From Agrostemma githago (lineage: Eukaryota > Streptophyta > Magnoliopsida > Caryophyllales > Caryophyllaceae), in assembly GCA_958450325.1 (NCBI GenBank), contig OY288243.1, positions 67,626,606 through 67,690,605 on the forward strand: a DNA stretch of 64,000 nt, given 5' to 3'. Positions within the stretch are counted from its first letter, which is position 1. Every line of letters starts with the position of its first letter. Below the pieces are notes generated by a model, which made no database searches, had not been told where the DNA came from, and was given only the letters and a program-made list of their open reading frames with translations. Below, one piece after another: positions 1 through 11,698 of the stretch. Position numbers and translations under genes: made by a program.

Positions 1-1006
1 GCTGAGGCCCGCAAGGATAGGGATGGCGAGGGAGGCGAGGCGTTATTGGTGCCTGGTGCCTCGTATGTGTCTCACGTTTGCCAGTGGCTGGCATGCCACC
101 GCATAGTGGTAAGTATATGGTTATTGTTTGTTTGCCTTTTTGCCTTATGGTTTTGGGTCTGTTTGTGTTTTCAATGGTGTGTTGTTTCTTTTTCTTTTAG
201 CTGGCCGACCCGGCTAATATCGTTCAGCCCCCAGACTTCCCTTTGACACTACTTAGGGTGGATGCGGCGAGGGTAGATTTCACCGAGCCTCTTCCTATTT
301 CCTCTGCGGAAGAGATGGAGGCCGAGATGAAGTGGTACGACCGGGTAAGTTTTGTAAATTTGCTTCGAAGTTGGGTTTGTGGGTTAGGCTTTGTTGGCTA
401 ACTTGTTTGGTTTCGTTGTTCAGGTTTCGTCGGCTTCTCATCAGCGACTATGGAAGGCTGCCAACTACTTCCGGGCCTACGCGTTGGGGAGGGCTGCTGC
501 CTCGGCTCGTAACACGTCGGGACATCGATCGGTAAGTATTATTTTTTTGTGGGTGGTTTTAGGCTAGTTGTTCTGTTTTTTCCTAAGTAGTTTTATCTTT
601 TGTAGGATGTTCCCGATATGGTAGCGTAGTTGGGGGCGCGAGTAGCTGAGCTCGAGGCGGTTGAGCTCATCATAATGCAATCTTTGCGGTCCCAGGATAT
701 CGAGATTGCTAAGTTGAAGGAGCAGTTGGCTCGGTCTCGAGGTGAGACCTCGGCGTTAGGGTCAAGGCTGAGGTAGAGGGAGAGACTGTGGCTGAGGATC
801 GGACCACTGGTGTTACGGAAGAGGTTGATCCTTTCGGAGGGGTTCCCAGTACAGAGATGGCTATCATGGATATGTTGGCGGGTATGGGTCGCTCGGTAGA
901 TGATGGTGCAGGGTCTCCTACTTTTGATCTGGAAGATCTAGGGTTAGATGATAATGTTGGTGAGCTTGTACTGGCTGTCGCTGTAGCCTCTAGGGGTCCT
1001 CCCTAG
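1..1006 (+). pseudogene. PMD-like pseudogene A, C-terminal exons
   Basis: Four exon-like blocks are joined by good plant splice sites: 1-108, 201-344, 424-531 and 606 onward, with GTAAGT donors and TTTTAG, TTCAG and TTGTAG acceptors. The joined reading includes WYDRVSSASHQRLWKAANYF, then a Leu/Glu-rich segment (LGARVAELEAVEL...SQDIEIAKLKEQLARSRGE) likely to be a coiled coil. This resembles the region downstream of the plant mobile domain (aminotransferase-like) in TE-derived plant proteins; that assignment is from memory of the family. An in-frame TAG at 627-629 and a frame change near 760 break it. The last block (788-1006) is open and acidic and ends at a stop. The 5' part lies outside the window, so the PMD core is not visible here. 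It could belong to another Tat element's antisense ORF. Confidence 0.5.
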
Positions 1007-1030
1007 TTTCTAAACTCAATTTTGTATTGT

Positions 1031-1375
1031 CACTACTACAATTTTGATATTAGAAGACATCCAAAATAGGACACTTATATAAGGAACCGTCCTTTATAAC
1101 ATAATAAATTTTGGCTCCTAATGACCTTAGTTAAATAACACGCTTCAGCAAAAGAATCGCCCTTTAATATTCATTATTAGCGCGGTTGGTCAATGGAACC
1201 GTCCTAATTAATATAAAAGGACGGTTATAAGTTAAATCCGTGCTATTAAATATATTTTCAAAGCGTGGGTATATATTACACCCATCCTATTAAAATATAG
1301 AACCCGTTAATAGCACGGGTATATATTACACCCATCCTATTAAAATATAGGGCCCATCCTATTCAATCTTAGAAT
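1031..1375. mobile_element. CACTA transposon end, partial
   Basis: Begins with CACTACTACAATTTTG, a typical CACTA terminus, followed by subterminal repeats: GGAACCGTCC / GGACGGTT motifs in both orientations and a 30-odd-bp block (GTGGGTATATATTACACCC then ATCCTATTAAAATATAG) present twice near 1265-1350. Such subterminal arrays are bound by TNPA-type proteins in known CACTA elements. I found no matching inverted terminus (TTGTAGTAGTG) before the next elements, so the other end is missing or too diverged to see. No transposase reading frame is visible. Confidence 0.55.
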
Positions 1376-1985
1376 AATAAAGGGTTACACGTTTCCACCA
1401 AAATACATAACTAAACGCGCCTATTCATCCTTCAACGCCTTACGTCTTCATCCTTTAACTCAACCCTAAACCCTTCCGTTTTCATCCTTCAACGCTCAAC
1501 CGTCCGCCTGCCTTCATCTCCTCATGCCGCCTTCTCGTTCTGCCTGCCGCCTTCTCGTTACCCTTTGTTTACGCGCGGGTAATTCATTACTCTCCGCCTT
1601 CCTATTTCATTCTTCTCTGCTTACGCTCGGTTACTCGTACTTTGTTGTTTTGTACTTTTTGGGCGAGCATAATCTATGGATTAATCAATTCCCTATTCCT
1701 TTGTTTTTCTTTTAGAGATTGCTCAAAAATCAAAATGTTCCTTATTCCTTTGATTTTTATATGTTATCTGGTGCAATTTTGCTGTCAATTTGCTTCTTGT
1801 TAGTTTACTTTTTTTATTCATATAGGTTGGTTTTTATATCCGTAATTCAATTATTTGATTTTTATATCCATCCTTTCTATTAGAATAAGAATCGAGTATG
1901 AATTTGGATCAGACAACTTTTATCTACTGATATGAATTACTGTACAATTGATGGGTACGAATGGAGACTTACTGAGTTACTGATA
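1376..1985. other. No gene seen; pyrimidine-rich stretch
   Basis: Contains a C/T-rich tract at about 1400-1560 with repeated TTCATCCTTCAACGC-like words, as often seen in plant 5' UTRs. The only open frame (1524-1715) is short and low in complexity. It may be internal sequence of the preceding CACTA. No domain recognised. Confidence 0.4.
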
Positions 1986-2426
1986 TATAGGGGTGAGCAA
2001 AACTGGGTACCCGAACTGGTTTTCAAAACTGGTTTGGGTACCCGGTTTTTGAAAATCGTTTTTTTCCCGAACCGAAGTCGACCCGGTTTTTTTCATATTG
2101 AAAACCGAAACCAAACCGACTTAAACCCGAACCGGTTTTTATGACCCAACTTAAAAGAAAATGGTTATCTTTGTTATAAACCAGTTTTTTGAACCGGTTT
2201 CGAACCGGTTTTTGACCCGGTTTCACTAATTTGCTTATCAACTTTTTTTTCCGTTTAAAAGTGTAAATCGGTTTAAAAATTGTGAACCGAACCCGACCCG
2301 ATTTTTCAATTAAAAAACCGGTACCCGAACCGGTTTTCTACTTCAAAAGCCCAATTTTTCGGATTTTTTAAATCGGATTTTGGTTCGGTTTCTCTTTTCA
2401 AAACCGGTTCGATTTATTTTGCTATA
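1986..2426. repeat. ACCGGTT-rich repeat, possibly a hAT-like relic
   Basis: Starts with TAGGGGTGAGCAAAACTGGG and is filled with AACCGG / CCGGTT and GGTACCCG words in both orientations, so the stretch can pair with itself. TAGGGGTGAGCA-type starts are common at hAT-derived non-autonomous elements. The far end (CGATTTATTTTGCT) only weakly mirrors the start and no clear 8-bp TSD was found. The open frames on both strands here are by-products of the repeat. Confidence 0.4.
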
Positions 2427-3350
2427 TTATTTACACTGTATGATGACAGAGTTCCGGGAAGTCATCGGTGCTTCAGAGTATAGTTCGACGTGATTTCCTT
2501 CCTCGAGGCCCAGGCAGAACTGTAACATTCCAAATACAACTGTACTCTATCACACATTTACAACTCTAACTAGTGTTAAAACCCGTGACACGTCACGGGG
2601 TTGTAAACATTTTAGTTTAAATAATCGGGAGTTAGTAATCAAATAACGTTTATTGTCCTTTATAACACAAATGAATGTTTATTGTCACAAATTAGTGTGA
2701 ATTGTACAGTACCCATGCGTTTTTTTGTGCAATTGTAAATAATTTTTTTATGCAACCAAGATCCATTTAGTGCTACTCATCACCTAGTCCGATCCGTAAC
2801 TCGTATAATCCACCAAGTACCATCTTTGGATTATAAATTAGGGCCTCATATTCATGGGAGACTCCAACAAATATTTAACGTTTGAAATAATTATTTTACT
2901 CAAAAAATTGTCAATAATATTGAGGTTATCTTCATATTTCTGACTCGTATTTCGACGTAACCCGATCCGCAATCCATATAATCTAACATCTTCTTTCTTT
3001 TAAAGAAGACTCCAAGCACCATAAAATAAAAATAATAATAACGATGATGATGACGACGACAATAACAATAATAATGTCATTCTAAAATAAAATAAGGTTT
3101 ATAAATATTACTCATTTGTACTAAAACGAAATATTACCTTCTGCATTTGCTGTGTTTGGTTCTTGTTATTGGTGTAATGAAATGAGACAAAAAATAGTGA
3201 ATAGAAGAGTAAAAAACTATTAGACATTGCTCAAGCTTAAAAAGTTGTGCATGCTATATTATACTACGTATATTGTATTACACAATATTGTTTTTGGTTC
3301 GAACTTTCAAGATTAATAAGTTGTACTACATGCTAGTACATTATCTCAAT
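2427..3350. other. AT-rich intergenic sequence, no gene seen
   Basis: No coding signal. A short palindrome, CCCGTGACACGTCACGGG at about 2582, is the only local structure. An imperfect AATAATAAC/GATGATGAC trinucleotide run lies at 3028-3075. Confidence 0.6.
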
Positions 3351-5259
3351 CACTACAACAAATCCCTGACATTCTCTACGCTTTTTTTGATTGTTTGCGA
3401 CGCTTAAAAACGTCGGCATTTTAATTCTCGTCGCTTCACTAAAGCGTCAGTTTTCTCGGTGTCAGGAATTATCGACACTTTTTTTCGTGGATTTATCGTT
3501 GCTTTTTTGCGTAGATACTGTCGGCACTTATTTGCGTGGATTTTGTCGACACTTTTTAGTGTCGGTGTCTTTGAAAATTGTGACGCTTCTTTGAGTCAAA
3601 TTTTTTACAATCTATTTATGCTGGGATTTCATATCTCTCGCTATTGCCGCCGATTTTTCGCCGCCATTAATATTATAGAAGTTTATAACTTTTTTAAATG
3701 CACGCTATTGTCGATCAAATGATATAGAAAATAAAAATTTTACAAGTAAATCTCCAAAACAAAATTTTATAGTATTAAACTATACCGACAAATTATTAAA
3801 CTACCAATTCAAAAGTATCGTAAGTATTTGATCCGAACCACGTAAATTTGAAAAATTACAACTACTATTGTTTGCGGACAAAAAAAGAAAAAAAAACATT
3901 ACATTGTAGTTATAAGGTGCGACCAATTAGCCGTCAGAAGTGAATGCAACAATTGTGTTTCATTATCCGATGCGCCGCCAAGCTATAGTATTTGTTGAAT
4001 CTGATATTATCTACACGTATGAGAATTAAAACACGGATCATAAATTTATATTCGCAATACATGAAGTAATTAATAAAAATTAGCAAGTCATACCCAATAG
4101 CAACAGTCCCAAACTCACAAATTGGAAGAAAGGGGCAGACATATCAGGCCACAATTAGTCAGGATCACCAAATCCCCTATGCTTCCCTCAACCTTGACCA
4201 AAACAAAATTATACAGCCATCAGCTTAATTATATGACTTTGTCAAACAAAGTTGACGATTTGTGCAAACCTCACATTTGAACACAGAAACATATACTATA
4301 TAAGAAGCATATTCTCAATTTTTATTCTCAATACATAGATCATAAATTTATAAGTCGAGGACTAAATTTAAGCTAGAATACACAAATTCTAAGCATTTTG
4401 TAAAAACTTTGATCAATACTATAACTTCCGATGATTCATGTCATAGTATATAAGAGGAGAAATTTCCTTTATGATCTGGGGGGCTATCATGCGTGGCCGA
4501 CGTCAAAAACATGAAATTTTCGGAACTTGTTTTTCTCTTTCGCCACAGTAACAATAAATCTTGGTTCATTGAGGCATCAATTGAATTCATTAATCTCAAC
4601 AATCAATTTCATAATATATGATCGTAGCACTCTACCAGTAAGCTCTAACAGAATAACCAAACAACACAAATTCATAACAATTAGAAAAATCATAATGATA
4701 ATGCAACAAAATTCAACTCTAAATATTAGGAATCGTTATCATTGACGAAAGATAAACCTAAGGCATTTGCCCGAAGTGGAGAATATCAAACCTTCAAGCA
4801 GAAAAAACTTGCAAGAAAACACATGAAAAAAAAGGCAAAGAAATTGATCAATCTTGTTTGTAGGATAATCTCATCAAATAGAATCAAAGGGCACACACCA
4901 TTAATGGGAATCAAAGTAAATGTGTGTTGAAGCGATAAACGATAACATCAATGGGAAACCATGATATAAGAAAATTATGTTTGGAAAAAGTCGGAAATAA
5001 ATGGGCATAAATGTCCAGTATGATCGCTAGAATAACGACATGCTGCAAGTATTACTGATCTTAGAGTACGCACGAAAGACTTAAGTGAAAAAATATAATA
5101 TAAATAAATATATTTCATACAATACCTACGAAAAATTAGTGGCGGCAATAACACGATCAATTGAGACAACATCACACGCAAAGAATGTCCTCTAACATCC
5201 GAATGACACCTTTGTCATTTAGTACGATTCATTCATCAAAACATTACTTAATAAGCTTT

Positions 5260-5344
5260 TATATATATATGTATGTATGTATGTATGTGTGTGTGTGTGT
5301 ATGTGTGTGTGTGTGTGTATGTGTGTGTGTATATATGTATGTAT
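5260..5344. repeat. (TATG)n / (TG)n compound microsatellite
   Basis: Runs of TATG, then TG with interspersed TATG, then TATATG. Alternating purine-pyrimidine sequence of this kind is length-unstable. It lies inside the 3755-bp CACTA. Confidence 0.95.
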
Positions 5345-6210
5345 TAAGTATATTTTACGTACTAAAGAAACATTTACAACTATATGGAAACATAAGGGGG
5401 AAAGTGAGCTAAACCTTCAAATCCTAGAGCATTGTTTTGATTCTTTCAAACTCTAATTGAGAAAGTAAATGAAGATTCGGAATGCTTGTTACTGACTTCT
5501 TGTGTGTCGTTATGGAAAAAGAGTGCAACTTTACTTAAGTTACAGTAAAGCCTGACTATAAATTTTAAAAATACTACTCTCCAAATTAACTCATTTTGGA
5601 CTCACAAGGATGATGACCCAAAGTGTATAATATGTGAAAATAGATAGGTTGATGCAGCATAGCAGAAAACCAACAGTTGTATCAACAAGATCAATCAAAT
5701 CTTAGCTGCTCACTTCCTGAACCGCTACGGATTGAATTGAAAACAACTCAAATAAGAATGTCACCTAAACATAACACGATGAACACTATTTTTTTCTGAC
5801 TTGACCCAATGTTATATCATACTCTTGGACCTTAATTGGATTTAAGGATTTGGAAGGAAGGGAGGGCAAACGATGGAAAATATCTCGGTTAGATAACAAA
5901 TGAGTCTGAAGTGAAATGAAGAGGAAGGATACAAGAATCCCTCCTCCAAGGCTAATCAATTCATTTTTCCATAAAAAAGTTTTGTAGAGAAATGGTTTCA
6001 AAACAACCTAACCACAAACAACTTGCATCAACTCAGAAACATTGTTTCGGGCTAACCGTAACTTAGAAAGTGTGGAATTGAAAAGAAGAAGGATAAACAG
6101 AGAAAAAGGCAAAGACTCACTAGTCTTTGGCTTAAACAAGCCGAGCCTAAGACCAATCTGTGCAGCTAACCTGAATCAGACTCACTAGTCTGATGTATCA
6201 TCCCATAAAA

Positions 6211-6339
6211 TCACTGAAGTTCACTCACCTCATAGTTCACTACCAAGTTATACGCTGCTAATAACAGGAAAAAACCGAGTACCACAATGCTAGTCCTTCC
6301 TTCGGCCAACATCCCTTCCCTGATCCGTTGGTTTGCCAC
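6211..6339 (-). pseudogene. Exon-like fragment captured in CACTA
   Basis: Read on the minus strand, a TATTCAG acceptor is followed by an open segment including VANQRIREGMLAEGRTSI, then a hydrophobic run (VVLGFFLLLAAYNLVV) and NYEVSELQ before a stop. A GTGAGT inside the codons after NYE could be a splice donor, so the exon may end about 20 bases earlier. It looks like the end of a small membrane protein gene with one transmembrane helix. I do not recognise the gene. Its location inside a CACTA with no transposase suggests transduplication of host sequence. Confidence 0.4.
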
Positions 6340-7105
6340 CTGAATAGTATAATCTAAAAGTATGTTATCTTTGATTTAAAATCTAACTTGCCAAGCAGTT
6401 TTCAATCTGAACTTTTATTCCCAATACTTGCCAATCCATAATACTACTGTAAGTACAATATTAACTACAAATATTAACCAAGATTAAAATTCATATGCTG
6501 GATTGATTTGAAAACCAAGTAGAAATATGCATTGAACCACCTACTCACCATCGAAATTCAACTAAACCAATTAAAATGGGGTTCCCCAATCAAAACTTCA
6601 CCAACGAAATAACAATCTCAATTGAATAACTCACCGCCAATTTTTTTAAAAAAACTGATCAATAACCTCCGACCATCTTAATCAAACAGAAGTTAGATTG
6701 ATTCAAATCGAAAAACATGATAAAATGAGCAGAAAAATCGAGAAATTAATCAAATAAAAAGACATACCTTTCTTAGATTATCAGCGAGGAAAATAAATCA
6801 AAACAATCTTTATAGATGATTAATAAGTAAAGAAGATATGATAACGTCGATCGATGGAATACTGTAGTGATGGAATTGTTCATTAATTAGGGTTTTCATA
6901 GAGGGCAAGGGGGGCATTTTCATCCCATGGAGTATTATTTTTAGATTAGAATTGTAATTGTAATTCGCGAGAAAGTGATTGAAGGAGCCTTTTTTGGGGA
7001 CTTAGGCGGTTCCTTTTTTGTGGTAGGTTTAATTAGGGTAAAAAAGGTCTACGCTTGTAGAAGCGTCGAGCAAAGTGTCACGATTATAAAGGATTTGTAG
7101 TTGTG

Positions 7106-8340
7106 AATATCAATAATAAGTAACTCAATTTATTCGATCTTCTTCTTGTCTTTGATTTCATGCCTTTCTCCTTACCTTTACAATGATGAGTGATTGTAAT
7201 GCAGCAAGTTTTCGATTTTTTTTGTTGGAATTCAATTTAATTCAACTAAGAATAGAGATGAATGAAGATTGGAGATTCAGGTTACAACAACCAAAGAAAA
7301 GAGATTATCGGAAGAGGCGTGAGGGACATAGAGTTTGATAGTTGAAGGGCTTGATAAAGGTGGGTTGTTTTGGATGATGACATCGCGATGAATTTTATAT
7401 GGAAAATAGAGGAAGCAAAGAAATATAAAGAGGATGATGGGGATGATGTACAAAACATTATCAAATGAACTATTTAAACTATCAAATAAGATGGGAAGAT
7501 ACAATTATAGAACAACCAAAGGGTGTAGATATAGTTTCAATGTAATTGAAAATTGTACTCCATATTGGGTAAATGTGTATTGTAAATGCAATTCTCATCT
7601 TGTTTATTGCTCACCCTCATTCTCGGTGCATACTATTAATTACATTGTGTACGTTTTTTTTATTTCTCCCATAATTGAATATTGGCCAATTAGATTAGTA
7701 CCCTAATTCTTTGATGATGATTTCTAAATTGTGCTCAAGGGTAGTTCCATGTCACGGTGCTTGGACTCTTCTTTAAAAGAAAGAAGATCAGCTGGCTCCT
7801 CCATTTTTGCTAACCCTAACACACACACTATTTCAATCAGCTCACTCCTTGCAATCTCTTTGTTCATCCTTCATACTTTGCTTTCCGCCATCTTCATTCT
7901 TCATCCTTCATATTTCAATCTAATACAGGTAATTTGTCTTCCTTCCAATTTTTTTGTTTTCCTTCAATTTCAATCTATTTTGCTAGGATTTCGTGCTTTT
8001 GTTTGGATTCAAATCGCGTTTGTTATGTGATTTTTGCTGATTTGTGTGTTGACGTGATGATTCTCCTTCATACTTCAATTGAATTGATTTGTGCTTTTAT
8101 TTGGATTCAATTCGTGATGATTTTTGTTTGGGTTTCGTTTGGATTCTTCGCATTTGTTATTTCATTTGCGGAGTTCATTGACGTCTGAAATGATTTGCGG
8201 AGTTCGTGCTTTTTGTTTGGTTCTTGTTCCCTGATGTTATCTGTTTGTTGGTAGGTGATGGATGTATAATACAAATTTATAAGCTAACTACTACTACTAC
8301 TACTAGAGTACAAGTTGGATGCAGTATATGTTAGTAAGTT
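7106..8340. other. Unassigned sequence, no gene supported
   Basis: AT-rich with a C/T-rich block at 7780-7930 (repeated CTTCATCCTTCATA words) followed by a GTAATT donor-like site, which could be a 5' UTR and first intron of something lost. The open frames at 7434-7706, 7731-8030 and 7934-8188 are hydrophobic shadows with no recognisable domain. A (CTA)7-like run sits at about 8287-8306. Confidence 0.45.
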
Positions 8341-9235
8341 TAGCAGGAAGGCTGAAGGCTGAAGCAGCTAGGAGTCAGTCATGTAGAGGAGTTTGCTCGG
8401 ATCATCAACATAATACATAGATACGATATAAACATCATCCTGTACATTCAGGGTGATACTTTGTTGAAATTGGCAGATTGTTTCAACATTCAAGGAGTTT
8501 TTAGCATGGAGTATGCCAAGTAGCCCTTCCGGGAAAGCTACGCACCTTAAGTCAGTCGTGTTACAGGCTGACTATCGGACTTTTATTGAGATCATCTTCC
8601 AAAAGTGGGAAACCATGGTTCAGTCTTAGCATGTAAACCATGGTTCTTTGTCTAGCCCGTAAACGAGCTCTTAGTATTGTGATAGCGTGCTATTATCTGT
8701 TTGAGGATGCATCGGTGCATGTTTGGTTGGGGTAACTCTCGGGTTCTAGATGTCGTAATGGAGATGGAGCATGGGAGATCGCCCTCTTGGCTTATTTCGG
8801 GTGAGCTTACAATGGGTCTCGACACACGTGCGCGGATTCACCGTGCTCCCTTTCGTGGTTCTAAGACCATTTTGCAGGTATGTCATGGTGCTATTCTTTC
8901 CACGTACTCTATTTGAGTCGTCTGCCTTAGTTTGAAGTCGTGACATTGTGTTGTATTATGCAGGTTTGGCTACAGGAGAGGCTACATCTAATCGAGCCAC
9001 CTCGACTTATTGAGAGTTATAACTGTAAGAGGCTTACTGCTCGGAGCGTAGTACCATTATGGAATGTCGGTTGTACCGAAGACGAGTGGTTCTCTCGTCT
9101 GCATGATGATGGAGGGGTTGCCATTAGATGGACTGTCCTGTGGTGGCGTATCAAGAGGCGTATTGGGCTCTCGTTCTCATCACGGGCCTGCACTATGCAA
9201 ATTTTGTCCTTGAGAGAATGTGTCTATGTTTATTC
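8341..9235 (+). pseudogene. PMD-like pseudogene B, 5' part
   Basis: Plus-strand exon blocks resemble plant mobile domain proteins. The block ending at 8877 is followed by a GTATGT donor; after a TATGCAG acceptor the frame resumes at 8964 with VWLQERLHLIEPP, close to the WxxERF-type motif of PMD proteins, then SLRECVYVYS. Reading stops exactly where the copia element is inserted and continues beyond it at 18428 with DRLIMRQMGGAQTVPE. The part before 8700 is degraded by stops. It runs opposite to the Tat gypsy relic on the minus strand, matching the antisense extra ORFs known from Tat elements. Function of PMD proteins is poorly understood; this copy is dead. Confidence 0.55.
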
Positions 9236-10540
9236 TAAAACGCTCATAACCCTCTAATTAGACTCCTCTAATTAGTTATTAAATTACTTGTTAATTTAGT
9301 ATATAAAGATCTAGTTACATGCATGACATCAAATGACAAAAACTAGATACAAGAAGAGATTTCCTTACATAAACAAAGAGGAAATAATGGGCACAATAAG
9401 AAAACTCCTTTTCTTATTGTTCTTGAGCTTATATTAGTATGGATGATCCTCCAAAATCTTGAATCTCCAAAGTAGAAGATCTCCTTCTAGTTGCACCAAG
9501 ATTCAACCCAAATAATCACTATTATTATTAACTAGATAATAGTAGTGATGAACCTATACTAATATTATGAATATTACTACTTTAGTAATAAAGATGAATA
9601 TTAGTATGAGAGTGTTTTGGAGAAGAGGTAAAAGCAAAAACTAATGAATGAATGGGTGGATGGATGGGGTTAAAAAGAGAACAAAAAGTTCCCTTATAAC
9701 ATCCCCAAAACCGGCCACCCTTAAATTAGGGAAGACCAATTGCTTTATTTTATTTGCATGCACAAAGTCAAGGGTCTAGTGTAATAATTACTATTATTCA
9801 TGCATGCACATAAATAAGAACAACCATTATTGCCCTTATTTTACTAGTGTGCCATATACATGTACATAAAATGTGTCCATTTTATTTTTGTCATTTGGCT
9901 TACAAATGTTTATGTGTGACATGATCAATTATCTCATATAATTGATCACATCAAATAAATAATATACTCTTAACTCTTTAAGTAGTACATTACTATTATA
10001 TCTATATATAATAGGTCCCATAATAATAATAATTACTTAGCTAAATTTACAACTTCTTGTAAATATTAATGGCTAATTATCACTACCCATGAAAGCATAG
10101 AAAACCTCAACTAATTTAGTAATTAATGTTTAAATACTAAACTAGGCCTTATTTAATCGTATTAATAAGACGTGAAATTTATTCAGTCAATTATCGTATA
10201 ATAGACTAATAAACTTAATCTGACTGAGTTCTAAACTCTATCTCCAATAAATAACTCTCATTACAAAGCATATATCAAATATATACGCAAGGAACTGATT
10301 AACTGTATCAAATACAAATAATTAGTTTTCTATTTGGGTCTCATCCTATAGGTGTGACCGAAAGGGATCAGTTGATCACCGCCGTCTTACGACAATAACG
10401 TCTAACTCTAGTCAGCTGAGCATTATCGATTTACGTTAATCAACTGACGTGGAGTATCGATGTACTAATTATCCCAAGTATATTCCGTCCATGAGATTTA
10501 ATGTATCAATGCACTATTGTGGAGGACACTTGCTCCAACA
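9236..10540 (-). repeat. copia 3' LTR
   Basis: On the minus strand this LTR starts TGTTGGAGCAAGTG (10540) and ends near 9236. Its terminal dinucleotide here is TA on the plus strand instead of the TG seen in the 5' LTR (17117), with two further substitutions in the last 12 bases, while the rest is nearly identical. The TATTC duplication directly outside fixes the boundary. LTR function is transcription termination and polyadenylation for this copy. Confidence 0.93.
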
Positions 10541-10720
10541 ATCTCCCACTTGTCCGATACAAGTTGTGCATGTAGCCACTATATTGCGGAGGACTCCTAC
10601 CCCATCAATATCTCCCACTTGTCTACACAAGTTGTGTGCTACCGATTCTCTTGTCTCTTTGATGTCACATCCTCCCACTCATCACAAGGCGTCTTTCAGG
10701 TCGCACTTGTGATTTAATTA
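10541..10720 (-). promoter_or_regulatory. copia polypurine tract with duplicated hairpin
   Basis: On the element strand AAGTGGGAGAT abuts the 3' LTR (10541-10550), the expected (+)-strand primer. Just upstream are the inverted arms ACTTGT (10548-10553) and ACAAGT (10559-10564). The same arrangement recurs 70 bp away: purine tract at 10609-10617, arms 10617-10622 and 10627-10632, with a different loop. A third CCTCCCACT occurs at 10671. The sequence before the second tract (GGAGGACTCCTACCCC) resembles the LTR edge (GGAGGACACTTGCTCC), so an LTR-edge-plus-tract unit appears to have been duplicated. Confidence 0.75.
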
Positions 10721-11410
10721 TAATTAGAGTGGTTTTCTCGATCTGGAAAATAACTGTCTGACCGGAAAATCTACCATAGATCTATTTCCGAGCGTGGCCA
10801 CGCATTTCCAGTTACTTCTCCTCGAGTGGCCCAAGGATGTTTGTACCCAACGTGGGTGGACAATTCCTGTTGACCCATCTTATACTGTATAATGCAGATC
10901 ACCATGACCCAGAAGATGTCCATCAGCCTCCTTTCACGGTACGACCTAGGGCACCAACCAAAGCCAATTGGAAACTGCACCGACTCAGATAAATGGTCGC
11001 CAGTCTAAAGAATCGACTCATAGGAATAAAATAGAAATCCCCGCCACGACCAGGCCTCAACTATTTTGATAAGGGACTCTAATGTGGTCACTGCCCGGCA
11101 GAGTGACAATCAGTCTGCCTATGTAAATGACCAGTCATCTCCATGACCCCATGGTCTTGAACTAACCATCGATCAACTTACAATCTTGTCACTCCGAGTC
11201 GTCACCTCATTAAGTGACAAGGGGCAAAAATACCATGTTCAAATGTTCACTTGAATAGGGTTCAAGATTGTCTCACAATCCATTCGAATGAACAAAGTAT
11301 AAGTTTTAGTCAAACTAAATAAAAGAGTTCATATTGAAACTCGAACAATGAATGCTATTATCAGAAATGTAAAAATTGCTACAATATCCAATTATTACAT
11401 CTTAGATAAC
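10721..11410 (-). other. copia 3' untranslated internal region
   Basis: Non-coding stretch between the end of the RNase H frame and the polypurine tract. The short minus-strand frame at 10771-10980 has no recognisable domain. Nothing else seen. Confidence 0.6.
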
Positions 11411-11698
11411 TTAAAGAAAATCTGGGACTTTTCTCAATCCCATTGCGACAACATGACCATCATGTTTAGCCTTTGAAAGAGGCTTGGTTAAAGGATCAGC
11501 GATGTTCTCGTCTATCCCAACCTTGCATATATCGATTTCCCTCCTTTCCTCGAGATCTCTTATCACGTGGTATTTCCTAAGTACATGTCTAGACTTATTG
11601 CTAGACTTGGGCTCTTTTGCTTGAAAAATGGCCCCGCTGTTATCACAATATATGGTGACAGGATCTTCGACAGCGTGGACTACTCCTAGTCCTTCCAA
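11411..11698 (-). pseudogene. copia RNase H, C-terminal part (out of frame)
   Basis: Encodes the end of the copia polyprotein: EGLGVVHAVEDPVTIYCDNSGAI is cut here to its key parts, YCDNSGAI being the second catalytic Asp region of copia RNase H, followed by RHVLRKYHVIRDL, the His motif, and the usual tail DPLTKPLSK. It belongs to the same polyprotein as the upstream frame but is separated by a frameshift around 11690-11830. Translation of one polyprotein is therefore impossible without correction. Confidence 0.9.

Larger units (their letters stand above)
3351..7105. mobile_element. Complete non-autonomous CACTA transposon
   Basis: Terminal inverted repeats are CACTACAACAAATCC at 3351 and GGATTTGTAGTTGTG ending at 7105. 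They are flanked by the 3-bp direct repeat AAT (3348-3350 and 7106-7108), as expected for CACTA insertion. The first 250 bases carry repeated GCGTCG / GTCGGCAC / TCGACAC words and the last 60 carry GAAGCGTCGAGC, the subterminal array. Length is 3755 bp and no TNPD-like transposase is readable, so it depends on another element. The interior holds a microsatellite and at least one exon-like minus-strand segment (6211-6339), suggesting gene capture. Confidence 0.88.

Noticed and set aside
7731..8188. Hydrophobic plus-strand frames
   Set aside because: T-rich sequence yields Phe/Ile/Leu-rich frames; overlapping frames are equally long and none matches a family.
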